A DNA stretch of 64,000 bases from assembly GCF_003055625.1 (NCBI RefSeq), contig NZ_CP028811.1, positions 2,666,001-2,730,000 of the forward strand, read 5' to 3'. The translations under genes and the position numbers were made by a program. The notes under the pieces are model-generated. The model was not told where the DNA came from and ran no database searches. It saw only the letters and a list, made by a program, of their open reading frames with translations. Source of the stretch: Flavobacterium magnum (lineage in GTDB: Bacteria > Bacteroidota > Bacteroidia > Flavobacteriales > Flavobacteriaceae). Below are positions 15,441 to 24,852 of this stretch, piece after piece; positions within the stretch are counted from its first letter, which is position 1, and every line of letters begins with the position of its first letter.

Positions 15441-17417
15441 TTAGTACGCCAACAGCTCCTGCAACGCGGCTTCAAACCGTCCTTTCGGCAGATATTGGTC
15501 TTCGAGCGCCTTGGTGAAAGGAATCGGACTGTCGAGGCTGGAAACGCGTTTCACCGGACCATCGAGGTACTCGAAGCAGTTTTCCATAATCATCGCTGAA
15601 ATGTCGCTGGCCACCCCGCCAAACATCGAATCTTCCTGCAGGATGATGACCTTTCCCGTTTTCTTCGCCGAAGCAAATATGGCATCGGTATCCAATGGTT
15701 GTAACGTACGAAGGTCAAGCAAATCAGCTGAAATTTCCGAATGGTTCTTTAGCGTTTCCAAAGCCCAGTGCACACCCGCACCAAACGAAATGATCGTAAT
15801 GTCTTTCCCCTCCTTAAGCAATGACGCTTTGCCGAACGGCAGTGTGTAATAGTCCGTCGGCACATCCTGATATACACTTCGGTATAACTGTTTGTGCTCA
15901 AAAAACATGACCGGATTCGGATCATTGATCGCGGTGTTCAAAAGGCCTTTGGCATCATAAGGGAAGGCGGGATAGACGACCTTAAGTCCGGGTGTCTTCG
16001 TGAACCAGGCCTCATTGGTTTGTGAGTGAAACGGCCCCGCCTGGGTTCCGCCGCCGCAGGGCATACGCACAACCACATCGGCGTTCTCAAGCCAGCGGTA
16101 ATGTGATTTGGCCAACAGGTTCACGATTGGATTAAATCCTGTCGAGACGAAATCCGCGAACTGCATTTCCACAATGGCCTTATACCCGTTTATGGAGAGT
16201 CCCATCCCGGCAGACACGACAGCGCTTTCGCAGATGGGCGTATTGATGACACGTTCTTTTCCGAACTGTGCCACGAAGCCGTCCGTAATCTTGAATGCGC
16301 CACCATATTCGGCTATGTCCTGGCCCATGATGACCGAGTTTGGGTACCGCTCCATCGATTGCCTGAGTCCGTTTGAAATCGCGTCAATCAAACGGATATT
16401 TTCAACAACGTCCGAATGCGTAACTTCTTCATATTGAAATGGTTTATAAACATCATTTAATTCTTCATCGTAGGAAGCCACAATTTCAGGCTCCTGTTGC
16501 ACCAATGCCCAGTTTTCATCGATTTCAGCTTTGATGGCGGATCGGATCTCGGCATCCTGCTCAGCAGTCAATACACCGGATTCCTCGAGGTACTTCTTAT
16601 AATTATCGACCGGATCTTTGACCGCCCACAGGTCCATCAATTCCTGAGGCACATATTTGGTACCGCTGGCTTCCTCGTGGCCACGCATCCTGAAGGTCTT
16701 GAATTCAAGCAATACCGGTTTCGGATCCGCAATCATTTCGGCCTTGAGTTCCGACAGTTTGTTGTACACCTCGAGAATATTATTGCCATCGATGATGTGG
16801 CTTTCCATGCCGTAACCAATGCCCTTGTCGGCCAGGTTTTCGCAGCGGTACTGCTCATTGGTGGGTGTCGAAAGTCCATAGCCGTTGTTCTCGATCACGA
16901 ACATCACGGGCAACTCCCATACAGAGGCGATATTGAGCGCTTCGTGGAAATCCCCTTCACTCGTAGCGCCCTCACCGGTAAATACGGCGGTAATCTTTCC
17001 GTTTTTCTTTAATTTGTTAGCCAGCGCGATTCCGTCGGCGACGCCAAGCTGCGGACCCAGATGCGAAATCATCCCTACAATGTTGAATTCCTGTGTTCCG
17101 AAGTGGAAACTGCGGTCGCGGCCTTTGGTAAAGCCATTGGCCTTGCCCTGCCATTGCGAAAACAATCGGTGAAGCGGAATATCACGCCCTGTAAAAACGC
17201 CAAGATTCCTGTGCATCGGCAGGATGTATTCGTCTTTATCCAATACGGCCGCGATGCCGCAGGCGATGGCTTCCTGCCCGATTCCGGAAAACCATTTGGA
17301 GACTTTCCCCTGACGGATCAGGATCAGCATCTTTTCTTCAATCAGGCGGGGTTTAAGGATTCTTTTATAAAGATCGATTAGCGTATCGTCAGTGAGTTTT
17401 TTTCTGTCGAAATTCAT
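15441..17417 (-). CDS. 2-oxoacid dehydrogenase E1, fused alpha and beta subunits
   Basis: 658 residues from the ATG at 17417; an in-frame extension to 17468 adds 17 residues that do not fit the family. The first half is E1-alpha with the thiamine diphosphate motif GEGATSEGDFHEALNIA...ENN; the second half is E1-beta (MGQDIAEYGGAFKITDGF, PICESAVVSAGMGLSINGY, MPCGGGTQAGPFHSQ). Such fusions are common in Bacteroidetes and usually act on branched-chain 2-oxo acids with separate E2 and E3 proteins, which are not in this window. Cytoplasmic. The exact substrate, branched-chain or pyruvate, is not decided by the sequence. Confidence 0.88.
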   Translation of the reverse strand: MNFDRKKLTDDTLIDLYKRILKPRLIEEKMLILIRQGKVSKWFSGIGQEAIACGIAAVLDKDEYILPMHRNLGVFTGRDIPLHRLFSQWQGKANGFTKGRDRSFHFGTQEFNIVGMISHLGPQLGVADGIALANKLKKNGKITAVFTGEGATSEGDFHEALNIASVWELPVMFVIENNGYGLSTPTNEQYRCENLADKGIGYGMESHIIDGNNILEVYNKLSELKAEMIADPKPVLLEFKTFRMRGHEEASGTKYVPQELMDLWAVKDPVDNYKKYLEESGVLTAEQDAEIRSAIKAEIDENWALVQQEPEIVASYDEELNDVYKPFQYEEVTHSDVVENIRLIDAISNGLRQSMERYPNSVIMGQDIAEYGGAFKITDGFVAQFGKERVINTPICESAVVSAGMGLSINGYKAIVEMQFADFVSTGFNPIVNLLAKSHYRWLENADVVVRMPCGGGTQAGPFHSQTNEAWFTKTPGLKVVYPAFPYDAKGLLNTAINDPNPVMFFEHKQLYRSVYQDVPTDYYTLPFGKASLLKEGKDITIISFGAGVHWALETLKNHSEISADLLDLRTLQPLDTDAIFASAKKTGKVIILQEDSMFGGVASDISAMIMENCFEYLDGPVKRVSSLDSPIPFTKALEDQYLPKGRFEAALQELLAY

Positions 17418-17535
17418 TTTTTGAGGGTCATTTTTTAATGCCCCAAAAGTAGAAAAAAATAACCGCACACCTGTGATTTGGCCATTTTTTTTGAAATGTT
17501 AATAAGTTTTAAAATTCAATTCTGAAATTATTATA

Positions 17536-17543
17536 TACATTTG
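17536..17543 (+). promoter_or_regulatory. Candidate -7 box of the 2OG oxygenase gene
   Basis: TACATTTG matches TAnnTTTG and lies 51 bases before the ATG at 17595, in the divergent spacer to the E1 gene. Confidence 0.5.
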
Positions 17544-17594
17544 TGTTTGTAAGGCTTTACGGCCTGGAAAGTTATTAACAAACATTTTTTCTTT

Positions 17595-18548
17595 ATGCAA
17601 AACATCCCAAGTGTGGACTTGCGTGATTTCCTTTCGGGTGACCCGGAACGCAAACAAAAATTTGTAAATGAAATCGGAAAAGCCTACGAAGATATTGGCT
17701 TCGTAGCACTTAAAGGTCATTTTCTGGATGACAAACTCGTTGAAGAACTGTATGCGGAGGTCCGCAACTTCTTCAGCCTGCCGGTAGAAACCAAAGAAAA
17801 ATATGAGATTCCCGGAATCGGCGGACAACGTGGTTACGTATCGTTCGGGAAAGAACACGCCAAGGGCCGCTCGGCCGGCGACCTGAAAGAATTCTGGCAT
17901 TTCGGACAGTATGTCGATAAAGATTCCAAATACGCCAAGGAATATCCTGCAAACGTAGAGGTGGCGGAACTTCCAAAATTCAATGAAGTCGGTAAAGAAG
18001 CCTACCAGATGCTCGAAAAAACAGGGATTTATGTGCTTCGCGCTTTGGCTTTGTACCTCGGACTTGACGAATTCTATTTCGATAATTACATCAAAAACGG
18101 AAACAGCATCCTCCGCCCGATCCACTACCCGCCTATTACAGACGAGCCTGCTGATGGCGCCGTACGTGCCGCGGCGCATGGCGATATCAACCTGATAACC
18201 CTGTTGATGGGAGCACAGGGCAAAGGCCTGCAGGTGCAAAATCACAACGGCGAATGGATTGATGCCATTGCCGAACCGGACGAACTGGTCATCAACGTGG
18301 GAGATATGCTGTCGCGCCACACAAACAACAGGCTTAAATCGACCATACACCAGGTAGTGAATCCTCCGCGCGAACTGTGGGGCACGTCACGCTATTCAAT
18401 TCCTTTTTTCATGCACCCGATCAGCGAAATGAAACTGGACGTGCTCGATAAAACTATCGATGCAGACCACCCGAAATTGTACGACGACATCACTGCAGGG
18501 GATTTCCTGTATGAAAGACTCGTTGATTTGGGATTGATTAAAAAATAA
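17595..18548 (+). CDS. Isopenicillin N synthase-like 2-oxoglutarate/Fe(II) oxygenase
   Basis: 317 residues. The Fe(II) triad is visible as His195 and Asp197 in AAHGDINLITLL and His252 in TIHQVV; RYSIPFF supplies the Arg-x-Ser pair (Arg266) that binds the 2-oxoglutarate carboxylate. The N-terminal IPSVDLRDF and the GFVALKGH segment are typical of the plant-like IPNS fold. Homologues are widespread and mostly have unknown small-molecule substrates. Cytoplasmic, single gene with its own -7 box and a strong terminator. Confidence 0.85.
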   Translation: MQNIPSVDLRDFLSGDPERKQKFVNEIGKAYEDIGFVALKGHFLDDKLVEELYAEVRNFFSLPVETKEKYEIPGIGGQRGYVSFGKEHAKGRSAGDLKEFWHFGQYVDKDSKYAKEYPANVEVAELPKFNEVGKEAYQMLEKTGIYVLRALALYLGLDEFYFDNYIKNGNSILRPIHYPPITDEPADGAVRAAAHGDINLITLLMGAQGKGLQVQNHNGEWIDAIAEPDELVINVGDMLSRHTNNRLKSTIHQVVNPPRELWGTSRYSIPFFMHPISEMKLDVLDKTIDADHPKLYDDITAGDFLYERLVDLGLIKK

Positions 18549-18567
18549 AAAATTCAATTTCAAATTT

Positions 18568-18615
18568 CAAATTCCAAATTCCAGAATGCATATGGAATTT
18601 GGGATTTGTTTTTTT
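18568..18615 (+). terminator. Terminator after the 2OG oxygenase gene
   Basis: CAAATTCCAAATTCCA pairs over 16 bp (one G-U) with TGGAATTTGGGATTTG and is followed by seven T. The next ATG is only 15 bases further on. Confidence 0.88.
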
Positions 18616-18629
18616 GATATTTAGACAAA

Positions 18630-18959
18630 ATGGATTTACACGAACAACTCAAAAAACTCTTTCCCGACCACGAGCCACTCGCCGAAGAAAAGGCCGAAGA
18701 GACGCCCCACGAACTTTTCATCCAGCAGGAACCGATGGTCTGCAAATATGAAAAGCGTAAGGGAAAACCCACGACCATCATCGAAGGCTATTCCGGCTCT
18801 GAAGAAGACTTCAGGATCCTCGCAAAGGAACTTAAAACGAAACTCAGTGTCGGCGGCACATTCAAAGACAATACCATTATCATCCAGGGAGATTACCGCG
18901 ACAAGATTATGGAAACACTTAAATCAAAAGGGTTTAAAGTGAAGCGCGTAGGCGGATGA
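18630..18959 (+). CDS. SUI1/eIF1-like translation factor (YciH family)
   Basis: 109 residues. The C-terminal half (GKPTTIIEGYSGSEEDFRIL, LKTKLSVGGTFKDNTIIIQGDYRD) is the SUI1 domain, with the conserved VGGT turn and the IxIQGD strand. The N-terminal half is short and charged, as in bacterial YciH proteins. Eukaryotic eIF1 controls start-codon choice; the bacterial protein is thought to act on initiation under stress, but its role is not settled. No obvious operon partner. Confidence 0.88.
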   Translation: MDLHEQLKKLFPDHEPLAEEKAEETPHELFIQQEPMVCKYEKRKGKPTTIIEGYSGSEEDFRILAKELKTKLSVGGTFKDNTIIIQGDYRDKIMETLKSKGFKVKRVGG

Positions 18960-19028
18960 TCGATTCAAAAATCCTACACTCGACATACTCCTGACGACAA
19001 AAAACTTTAAACCTCAAAACAAACGACA

Positions 19029-19901
19029 ATGATCAAATCATCAGAACTCATATTAAATCCCGACGGCAGCGTTTACCATTTAAACCTGAAGCCGGAACAC
19101 ATCGCCCACGACATCATTTTCGTTGGCGACCAAAACCGCGTCGAAAAAATCACGCAGTTTTTCAGCCATATCGAATTTTCGCAGCAAAAACGCGAATTCA
19201 AAACGCAAACCGGTCTTTTCAAAGGCAAGCGCATCACGGTGATGTCTACCGGGATCGGACCTGACAATATTGATATCGTGCTCAACGAACTCGACGCCCT
19301 GGTCAACATCGACCTCGAAACACGCATGCCTAAAGACAAACTCACCACGCTCAACATCGTCCGTATCGGGACCTCAGGTTCGCTACAGGCTGACATCCCC
19401 GTGGACAGTTTCGTCATGTCGAAATACGGCTTGGGACTGGACAACATGCTCCGCTCCTACCTGATCGATAAGGTGTCGAATCCCGCACTCGAAGATGCCT
19501 TTATGCTTCACACCAACTGGGATATCAAGAAAGGCCGCCCGTATGTAATCCCGTGTTCTGAAAAGCTTGAAAAAATGATTGAAAGCGACCGGATGCATAA
19601 AGGGATTACCGCTACCGCTGGTGGGTTTTATGGTCCGCAGGGGCGTATTTTACGCCTTCAAACCCAGGACAACGAACTCAACGACAAAATGGACCAATTC
19701 AGTTTCAACGAACACAGGATTACCAATCTCGAGATGGAAACTGCCGCAATTTACGGACTGTCTGCATTGCTGGGCCACAACGCGCTGTCACTCAACGCCA
19801 TTATCGCCAACCGTGCTTCAGGCACCTTCAGCGACGATCCGTACAAAGCAGTCGATGAACTGATTGCGTATACCCTCGATAAAATCGCTTCATCCAGATA
19901 A
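19029..19901 (+). CDS. Nucleoside phosphorylase (uridine phosphorylase-like)
   Basis: 290 residues of the PNP/UDP family. The phosphate-binding part VMSTGIGPDNIDIVLNEL, IVRIGTSGSLQADIPV and the C-terminal NLEMETAAIYGLSALLGHNAL, with its conserved Glu-Met-Glu for ribose, match uridine phosphorylase. It splits a pyrimidine nucleoside with phosphate into base and ribose-1-phosphate in the cytoplasm. Length is slightly above the usual 250-260 residues. A subtype B repeat follows the stop. Confidence 0.82.
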   Translation: MIKSSELILNPDGSVYHLNLKPEHIAHDIIFVGDQNRVEKITQFFSHIEFSQQKREFKTQTGLFKGKRITVMSTGIGPDNIDIVLNELDALVNIDLETRMPKDKLTTLNIVRIGTSGSLQADIPVDSFVMSKYGLGLDNMLRSYLIDKVSNPALEDAFMLHTNWDIKKGRPYVIPCSEKLEKMIESDRMHKGITATAGGFYGPQGRILRLQTQDNELNDKMDQFSFNEHRITNLEMETAAIYGLSALLGHNALSLNAIIANRASGTFSDDPYKAVDELIAYTLDKIASSR

Positions 19902-19908
19902 TTTTTCA

Positions 19909-19980
19909 GGAGCTGTTTCCCGCTTTCGCCTATATCTTTGTTCGTACCTCACAAAGGATACCGGCTCTATCGGGGCTAGG
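19909..19980 (+). repeat. Dispersed intergenic repeat, subtype B, sense copy
   Basis: GGAGCTGTTTCCCGCTTTCGC, TATATCTTTGTTCG, a short centre, CACAAAGGATACCGGCTCTATC and GGGGCTAGG. It starts seven bases after the stop of the nucleoside phosphorylase gene and matches the copy at 10692-10763 block by block. Confidence 0.75.
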
Positions 19981-20027
19981 CGCGCCGGTAATATTCAGCC
20001 ATCCGTAAAACTAAAGTACCATTGACC

Positions 20028-20879
20028 ATGAAGACAATAAAAGTAGCCGGTGTCCCGGAACATTTCAACCTGCCATGGCAGCTTTGCCTTGAAAACGGAG
20101 AATTTTCAGCGGCAGGAATCGACCTGCAATGGACCAACGTCCCCGAAGGTACCGGAAAAATGTGCCAGATGCTGCGCGACTGCCAGACAGATGTCGCCGT
20201 CATCCTTACGGAAGGCATCGTCAAGGACATCGTCTCCGGAAATCCATCGAAAATTGTGCAGGTGTATGTCGAAACCCCATTAATATGGGGTATCCATGTG
20301 GCCGCCAATTCGGAATATCATCAGTTGTCTGAACTTGAGCACACGAAAGCCGCCATTTCACGAATCGGATCCGGGTCGCAGCTCATGGCTTATGTCAATG
20401 CGGAACAGCAGGGTTGGGACTCAAATGCACTCCGCTTCGAAATTGTAAATACGATTGACGGCGCCGTATCCGCGCTGACACTGGGCGAGGCAGACTATTT
20501 TATGTGGGAACGCTTCATGACCAAGCCGCTGGTCGACAAAGGCATCTTCCGACGCATCGCCGATTGCCCTACGCCATGGCCCTGCTTTGTGATCGCTGTA
20601 CGAAATGAAATCCTGGCCACCGATCCGAATCTTATCAAAAAGATACTTCACATAATCAACGCTAAGACTTACAAATTCAAAGAAATACAAGACATAGAGT
20701 TGCGTCTGGCAAATGATTTTCATCAGGAAAAAGAAGACATCCTGTCCTGGCTTTCGCAAACCGAATGGTCACAGCAACCGCTTGCACAGGATATGTTAAA
20801 CAAAGTTCAAAATCAATTGCTTCGCCTGTCCCTTATCGATAAAAAAAGTACTTTTGCTGAAATAGTCAAAGCCCTGTAG
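20028..20879 (+). CDS. Substrate-binding-protein-like protein without a signal peptide
   Basis: 283 residues from the ATG at 20028 (the in-frame TTG at 20022 is less likely). The fold is that of type 2 periplasmic binding proteins of the SsuA/THI5-like group: KVAGVPEHFNLPWQLCLENG at the start, TDVAVILTEGIVKDIVSGNPSKIV, and the ISRIGSGSQLMAY turn. There is no signal peptide or lipobox, and no ABC permease or ATPase gene is nearby, so it is probably cytosolic, either a ligand sensor or an enzyme of the THI5 type. It precedes a membrane transglutaminase-like gene by eight bases. Confidence 0.7.
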   Translation: MKTIKVAGVPEHFNLPWQLCLENGEFSAAGIDLQWTNVPEGTGKMCQMLRDCQTDVAVILTEGIVKDIVSGNPSKIVQVYVETPLIWGIHVAANSEYHQLSELEHTKAAISRIGSGSQLMAYVNAEQQGWDSNALRFEIVNTIDGAVSALTLGEADYFMWERFMTKPLVDKGIFRRIADCPTPWPCFVIAVRNEILATDPNLIKKILHIINAKTYKFKEIQDIELRLANDFHQEKEDILSWLSQTEWSQQPLAQDMLNKVQNQLLRLSLIDKKSTFAEIVKAL

Positions 20880-20887
20880 CAGCACAA

Positions 20888-21814
20888 ATGTGGAAACTTT
20901 CCGATATTAAAACATTCAGCCAGAAACTCCGGGTCAATAAGCCCTGGGACGACGTGATTATTTTTATATTGAACATCCTCATTGCGATTCCGGTCTTCAT
21001 CATCGTACACCAAAACCTGCTTGATCCGGAATGGCCGTTTGAAATCGACCGCATACTGCTTTTCATCGGCATTGTGGTTTTGCTGCAACTCCTGCTGCGT
21101 CTGCTGCGCAGGATCATCATCGTCTGTATTGCGGCGTACCTGATTTTCCTTCTTTTTAACAGCGTTTTCGGGAGTTTCGGTTTTTGGTCTGTTGCCGAAG
21201 ACTACAATGCGATGCTTTACAATATGTCTGAAGACCCGAATCCGCAGGACATCATCATTGCCAAACTGCTTCCATTTCCAAACAAGTCAAGAATACTGGA
21301 CGCCATCGATTACGACAACCCCGACGTGCGGAATTTTGCCCTGATGGCGACGACCAAGCACTTCAGGAACATCAACAAATACAAGGAATACCGGACCACG
21401 GTGCAATGTTTTGCCGTATTCAAGGAAATCAAGAAACGCTGGAACTATGTGAACGATCCGCGCGGGCGGGAATACATTGCAAGGGCGAGCGAAACGGTAC
21501 AGCATTTTTCAGGGGACTGCGATGACCACTCCATCCTGATGGCGGCATGCATCCGGGCGATTGGCGGCGTTCCCAGGATCATCAGCACCGACGCACACCT
21601 GTATCCTGAAATGCTGATCGGGACCCAGAAGGACTTTGAAGCGATCAATTACATCATCAAAGAAGTGCTTTTCAAGGAAGAAAGCAAGGGTAAGACCGTA
21701 CATTACCACATCGACGAGCACGGGCAAATCTGGCTCAACCTGGATTATACGGCTACTTATCCGGGCGGTCCTTTTATGTCAGAGGAAATCCTCGGCGCAC
21801 TCACGCTCTATTGA
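20888..21814 (+). CDS. Membrane-anchored transglutaminase-like protein
   Basis: 308 residues. Three hydrophobic segments lie in the first third (about 22-41, 55-72 and 75-93). The rest holds HFSGDCDDHSILMAACIRAIG, the Cys-containing core of transglutaminase-like proteases with Cys near residue 211, followed by DAHLYPEMLIG and DEHGQIWLNLDYTA, which can supply the His and Asp. Such domains act as peptidases or crosslinking enzymes; the substrate is unknown. It begins eight bases after the binding-protein-like gene, which suggests a two-gene unit. Confidence 0.75.
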   Translation: MWKLSDIKTFSQKLRVNKPWDDVIIFILNILIAIPVFIIVHQNLLDPEWPFEIDRILLFIGIVVLLQLLLRLLRRIIIVCIAAYLIFLLFNSVFGSFGFWSVAEDYNAMLYNMSEDPNPQDIIIAKLLPFPNKSRILDAIDYDNPDVRNFALMATTKHFRNINKYKEYRTTVQCFAVFKEIKKRWNYVNDPRGREYIARASETVQHFSGDCDDHSILMAACIRAIGGVPRIISTDAHLYPEMLIGTQKDFEAINYIIKEVLFKEESKGKTVHYHIDEHGQIWLNLDYTATYPGGPFMSEEILGALTLY

Positions 21815-21860
21815 TTTTTTTTCGCGGTCTTGAAAATTGCCCACAAGCGCCAACACGTCG

Positions 21861-22520
21861 TCACCACTTGATTTCGGGCAAGCCTTTCGATGCTAAAAAC
21901 CGGTTTGCCTTACTGAAATGCTGGTTTCCGAACCAATGCCCTTTATTTGCGCTCAATGGTGATGGGTGTCCAGACTCCAGTACCCAATGTTTGTCGCGAT
22001 CTATTTTCGCCCCTTTCTTTTTCGCAAATCCGCCCCAAAGCATAAAAACGACATCTTTTTTCCTATCTGAAACCTGACGGATTACGGCGTCTGTGAAGGT
22101 TTCCCATCCATGTCCCTGATGACTGCCCGCTTCGCCCCTACGCACGGTCAATGTGGCGTTCAGCAGCAGCACGCCCTGGTCGGCCCAACGTTCGAGGTTT
22201 CCGGTCCCGGGCAATGGTTGTTGCAGGTCGTCACTGATTTCTCGGAAAATATTGACCAATGACGGCGGAAATGGGATGCCATCATGTACTGAAAAACACA
22301 ATCCGTTTGCCTGCTTCGGGCCATGGTACGGATCCTGGCCGATAATCACCACCTTAACCGCATCAAACGGACAGTGGTCGAAGGCCGCAAAGATCTCAGG
22401 CCCCGGCGGGTAGCACAGCTGGTTTTGATATTCCATGGCGACAAAACCGGTCAAGGCCTTGAAATAAGGCTTCTCAAATTCTTCGGCGAGCACGGCTTTC
22501 CATGAAGGATCAATTTTCAT
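21861..22520 (-). CDS. ung: Uracil-DNA glycosylase
   Basis: 219 residues, the usual family 1 length. The water-activating motif GQDPYHGPKQANGLCFS holds the catalytic Asp, and the C-terminal HPSPLSANKGHW is the Leu-intercalation loop with catalytic His. It removes uracil from DNA to start base excision repair. Divergent from mutS2, with its own TAnnTTTG box at 22535-22542. Confidence 0.97.
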   Translation of the reverse strand: MKIDPSWKAVLAEEFEKPYFKALTGFVAMEYQNQLCYPPGPEIFAAFDHCPFDAVKVVIIGQDPYHGPKQANGLCFSVHDGIPFPPSLVNIFREISDDLQQPLPGTGNLERWADQGVLLLNATLTVRRGEAGSHQGHGWETFTDAVIRQVSDRKKDVVFMLWGGFAKKKGAKIDRDKHWVLESGHPSPLSANKGHWFGNQHFSKANRFLASKGLPEIKW

Positions 22521-22534
22521 AATCTGGTTTTACG

Positions 22535-22542
22535 CAAAAATA
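22535..22542 (-). promoter_or_regulatory. Candidate -7 box of ung
   Basis: The minus strand reads TATTTTTG, a match to TAnnTTTG, 14 bases before the ung ATG. Confidence 0.5.
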
Positions 22543-22599
22543 AGGATTTCAATTTCCAAACCGCCTCAGCCAAATCCTAAAAGTGGCATAATTTTTGAG

Positions 22600-22607
22600 T
22601 AAATTTG
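22600..22607 (+). promoter_or_regulatory. Candidate -7 box of mutS2
   Basis: TAAATTTG matches TAnnTTTG, 25 bases before the ATG at 22633. Confidence 0.5.
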
Positions 22608-22632
22608 CAAACAAAACTGTCCCTAATATTAC

Positions 22633-24801
22633 ATGATATCCATTACAGACAAAACGCTGCAGGATTTGCAGTTTACGACCATACTTGACGCCATTTCCTC
22701 GATTTGCAATACCGATATCGGTAAGGAAAAAGCACTCGGGATTACGCCTTTCAGGGACAAGGAGACATTGATGGAAGCTTTGTGGCAAACCTCGGAGTAT
22801 GTGTCGTCCTTCCAAAATAACAACGCCATTCCGAACCATGGCTTTGACCCCGTCGCACACGAAATCAAGTTTCTTGCTATTGAGAACAGCGTCCTTGAGG
22901 CGGGAAGTTTCCGTAAAATCGCGTCACTTTCGGAAACAGTCAACACGCTGCTTCAGTTCTTCCGCAAGTTTGATGACTATTATCCGAAGTTAAACCTTAA
23001 GGCGTCCGGAATCGAACTCACGCGGGAGATTGTCCGGAAAATCGATGAAATCGTTGACAAATATGGCGAAATCAAGGACAATGCGTCACCGGACCTGCTG
23101 AACATCCGTCGTGAGATGAATACGGTGCGCGGGAAAGTGAACCAGAGTTTCGGAGTGGCGCTTACGCAGTATGCGGGTTTGGGTTACCTTGACGACATCA
23201 AGGAAAGTTTTGTACAAAACCGCCGCGTGCTCGCTGTTTTGGCGATGTACCGGCGCAAAGTGAAAGGTTCCATCCTGGGCAGTTCCAAAACGGGCAGCAT
23301 TGCCTACATCGAACCCGAAGCCACATTGAAATATTCCCGCGAACTCAGCAATCTTGAATATGAGGAAAAAGAGGAAGTCATGCGCATCCTCAAACAACTC
23401 AGCAACGACATCCGGGTGTACCTGCCGTTGATCATTCAGTACCAGGATTTCCTGAGCGATATCGATGTGATTGCGGCCAAAGCCAAGTATGCGGTACGGA
23501 TTAATGCCATTCTGCCGCACATCACCGATGAAAAACGACTGTATTTCCGCGAGGCTTACCACCCGATCCTGTTCCTGACAAACAAACAGAAGAACGAACC
23601 CACGTTTCCGCAGACCATTGAGCTGCAGCAGGACAAGCGCATCATCGTAATTTCCGGCCCGAACGCAGGTGGGAAAACCATCTCGCTCAAGACCGTCGGC
23701 CTGCTGCAACTGATGCTGCAATCCGGCATGCTCATTCCTGTGCATGAGCGTAGTGAGACCTTTCTGTTTGACCGGATCCTGACCGATATCGGTGACAACC
23801 AATCGATTGAGAATCACCTGAGCACCTACAGCTACCGCTTAAAAAACATGAATTATTTCCTGAGGAAGTGCAACAGCAAAACCTTATTCCTGATTGATGA
23901 GTTCGGTACGGGTTCAGATCCCGAGCTGGGCGGCGCGCTCGCTGAAATCTTCCTGGAGGAATTTTACCACCGGGAAGCCTTCGGAATTATCACGACACAT
24001 TATTCGAACCTGAAGATCCTCGCCAATGAGCTGCCGCATGCGATGAACGCCAACATGCTTTTTGATGAAAAGTCATTGGAACCCATGTACAAACTTGTTT
24101 TAGGCCAGGCCGGCAGCTCGTTCACATTTGAAGTCGCGCAGAAGAATGGCATCCCATTCGGACTGATCAACCGGGCAAAAAAGAAAATTGAGGTCGGCAA
24201 AGTGCGTTTTGACAAGACCATAGCCACACTGCAAAAAGAGCGCTCTAAACTCGAGAAAACCTCGAATACGCTTAAAGAAGAAGAAATCCGTGCACGCGAG
24301 GAAAGCCAGAAGATGCAAACCATCAACAGCCGCATCCAGCAGAAACTCGAAAGTTATCAGGAACTCTATGACAGCAACCAGAAGCTGATTTATATGGGCC
24401 AGAAAATTGATGAGATGGCCGACCGTTATGTCAACAATAAAGACAAAAAAGCCATCATCGGCGAATTTTTGAAACTCATCGAAATTGAAAGTTCCAAACG
24501 GAAGAAAGCCACCGTCAAGGAACAAAAAGCCAGGGAAATCCAGCAAAAGCAAATCATTAAGGAAGTCGAGGTCAAGGTCGAGGAAATCCGCAAAGAGAAA
24601 AAGGAAAAGAAGATCAAGGCCGCACAGGTCCCCGAAAAACCCAAACACGTGCTTAAAGTCGGAGACCGCGTCCGGATGCTCGACGGGCGTTCCATCGGCT
24701 CGATAGACAAAATAGAAAAAAACAAGGCCGTCGTCAATTACGGGCTGTTTACCTCTACGGTAGGGCTGGATTCATTGGAATTTGTAGAGGCAAAAAAATA
24801 A
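22633..24801 (+). CDS. mutS2: MutS2-family ATPase lacking a Smr domain
   Basis: 722 residues. The N-terminal half is the MutS core without a mismatch-recognition domain; Walker A is GPNAGGKT at 342-349 and Walker B with signature follows as LFLIDEFGTGSDPELGG. A long charged coiled coil (about 520-660) leads to a small KOW-like end (KVGDRVRMLDGRSIGSIDKI). Classical MutS2 is about 780 residues and ends in a Smr nuclease domain, which is absent here. MutS2 proteins bind branched DNA, and some rescue collided ribosomes; without Smr the nuclease role is doubtful. Confidence 0.88.
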   Translation: MISITDKTLQDLQFTTILDAISSICNTDIGKEKALGITPFRDKETLMEALWQTSEYVSSFQNNNAIPNHGFDPVAHEIKFLAIENSVLEAGSFRKIASLSETVNTLLQFFRKFDDYYPKLNLKASGIELTREIVRKIDEIVDKYGEIKDNASPDLLNIRREMNTVRGKVNQSFGVALTQYAGLGYLDDIKESFVQNRRVLAVLAMYRRKVKGSILGSSKTGSIAYIEPEATLKYSRELSNLEYEEKEEVMRILKQLSNDIRVYLPLIIQYQDFLSDIDVIAAKAKYAVRINAILPHITDEKRLYFREAYHPILFLTNKQKNEPTFPQTIELQQDKRIIVISGPNAGGKTISLKTVGLLQLMLQSGMLIPVHERSETFLFDRILTDIGDNQSIENHLSTYSYRLKNMNYFLRKCNSKTLFLIDEFGTGSDPELGGALAEIFLEEFYHREAFGIITTHYSNLKILANELPHAMNANMLFDEKSLEPMYKLVLGQAGSSFTFEVAQKNGIPFGLINRAKKKIEVGKVRFDKTIATLQKERSKLEKTSNTLKEEEIRAREESQKMQTINSRIQQKLESYQELYDSNQKLIYMGQKIDEMADRYVNNKDKKAIIGEFLKLIEIESSKRKKATVKEQKAREIQQKQIIKEVEVKVEEIRKEKKEKKIKAAQVPEKPKHVLKVGDRVRMLDGRSIGSIDKIEKNKAVVNYGLFTSTVGLDSLEFVEAKK

Positions 24802-24852
24802 TAGGACAATGCACGCCCGGCATCAAGCCATAGTCACCAACTGAACAGCAAT

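Noticed and set aside
17499..18350. 283-codon minus-strand frame opposite the 2OG oxygenase gene
   Set aside because: The sense gene has its complete iron site; the opposite frame is Phe/Val-rich shadow sequence.
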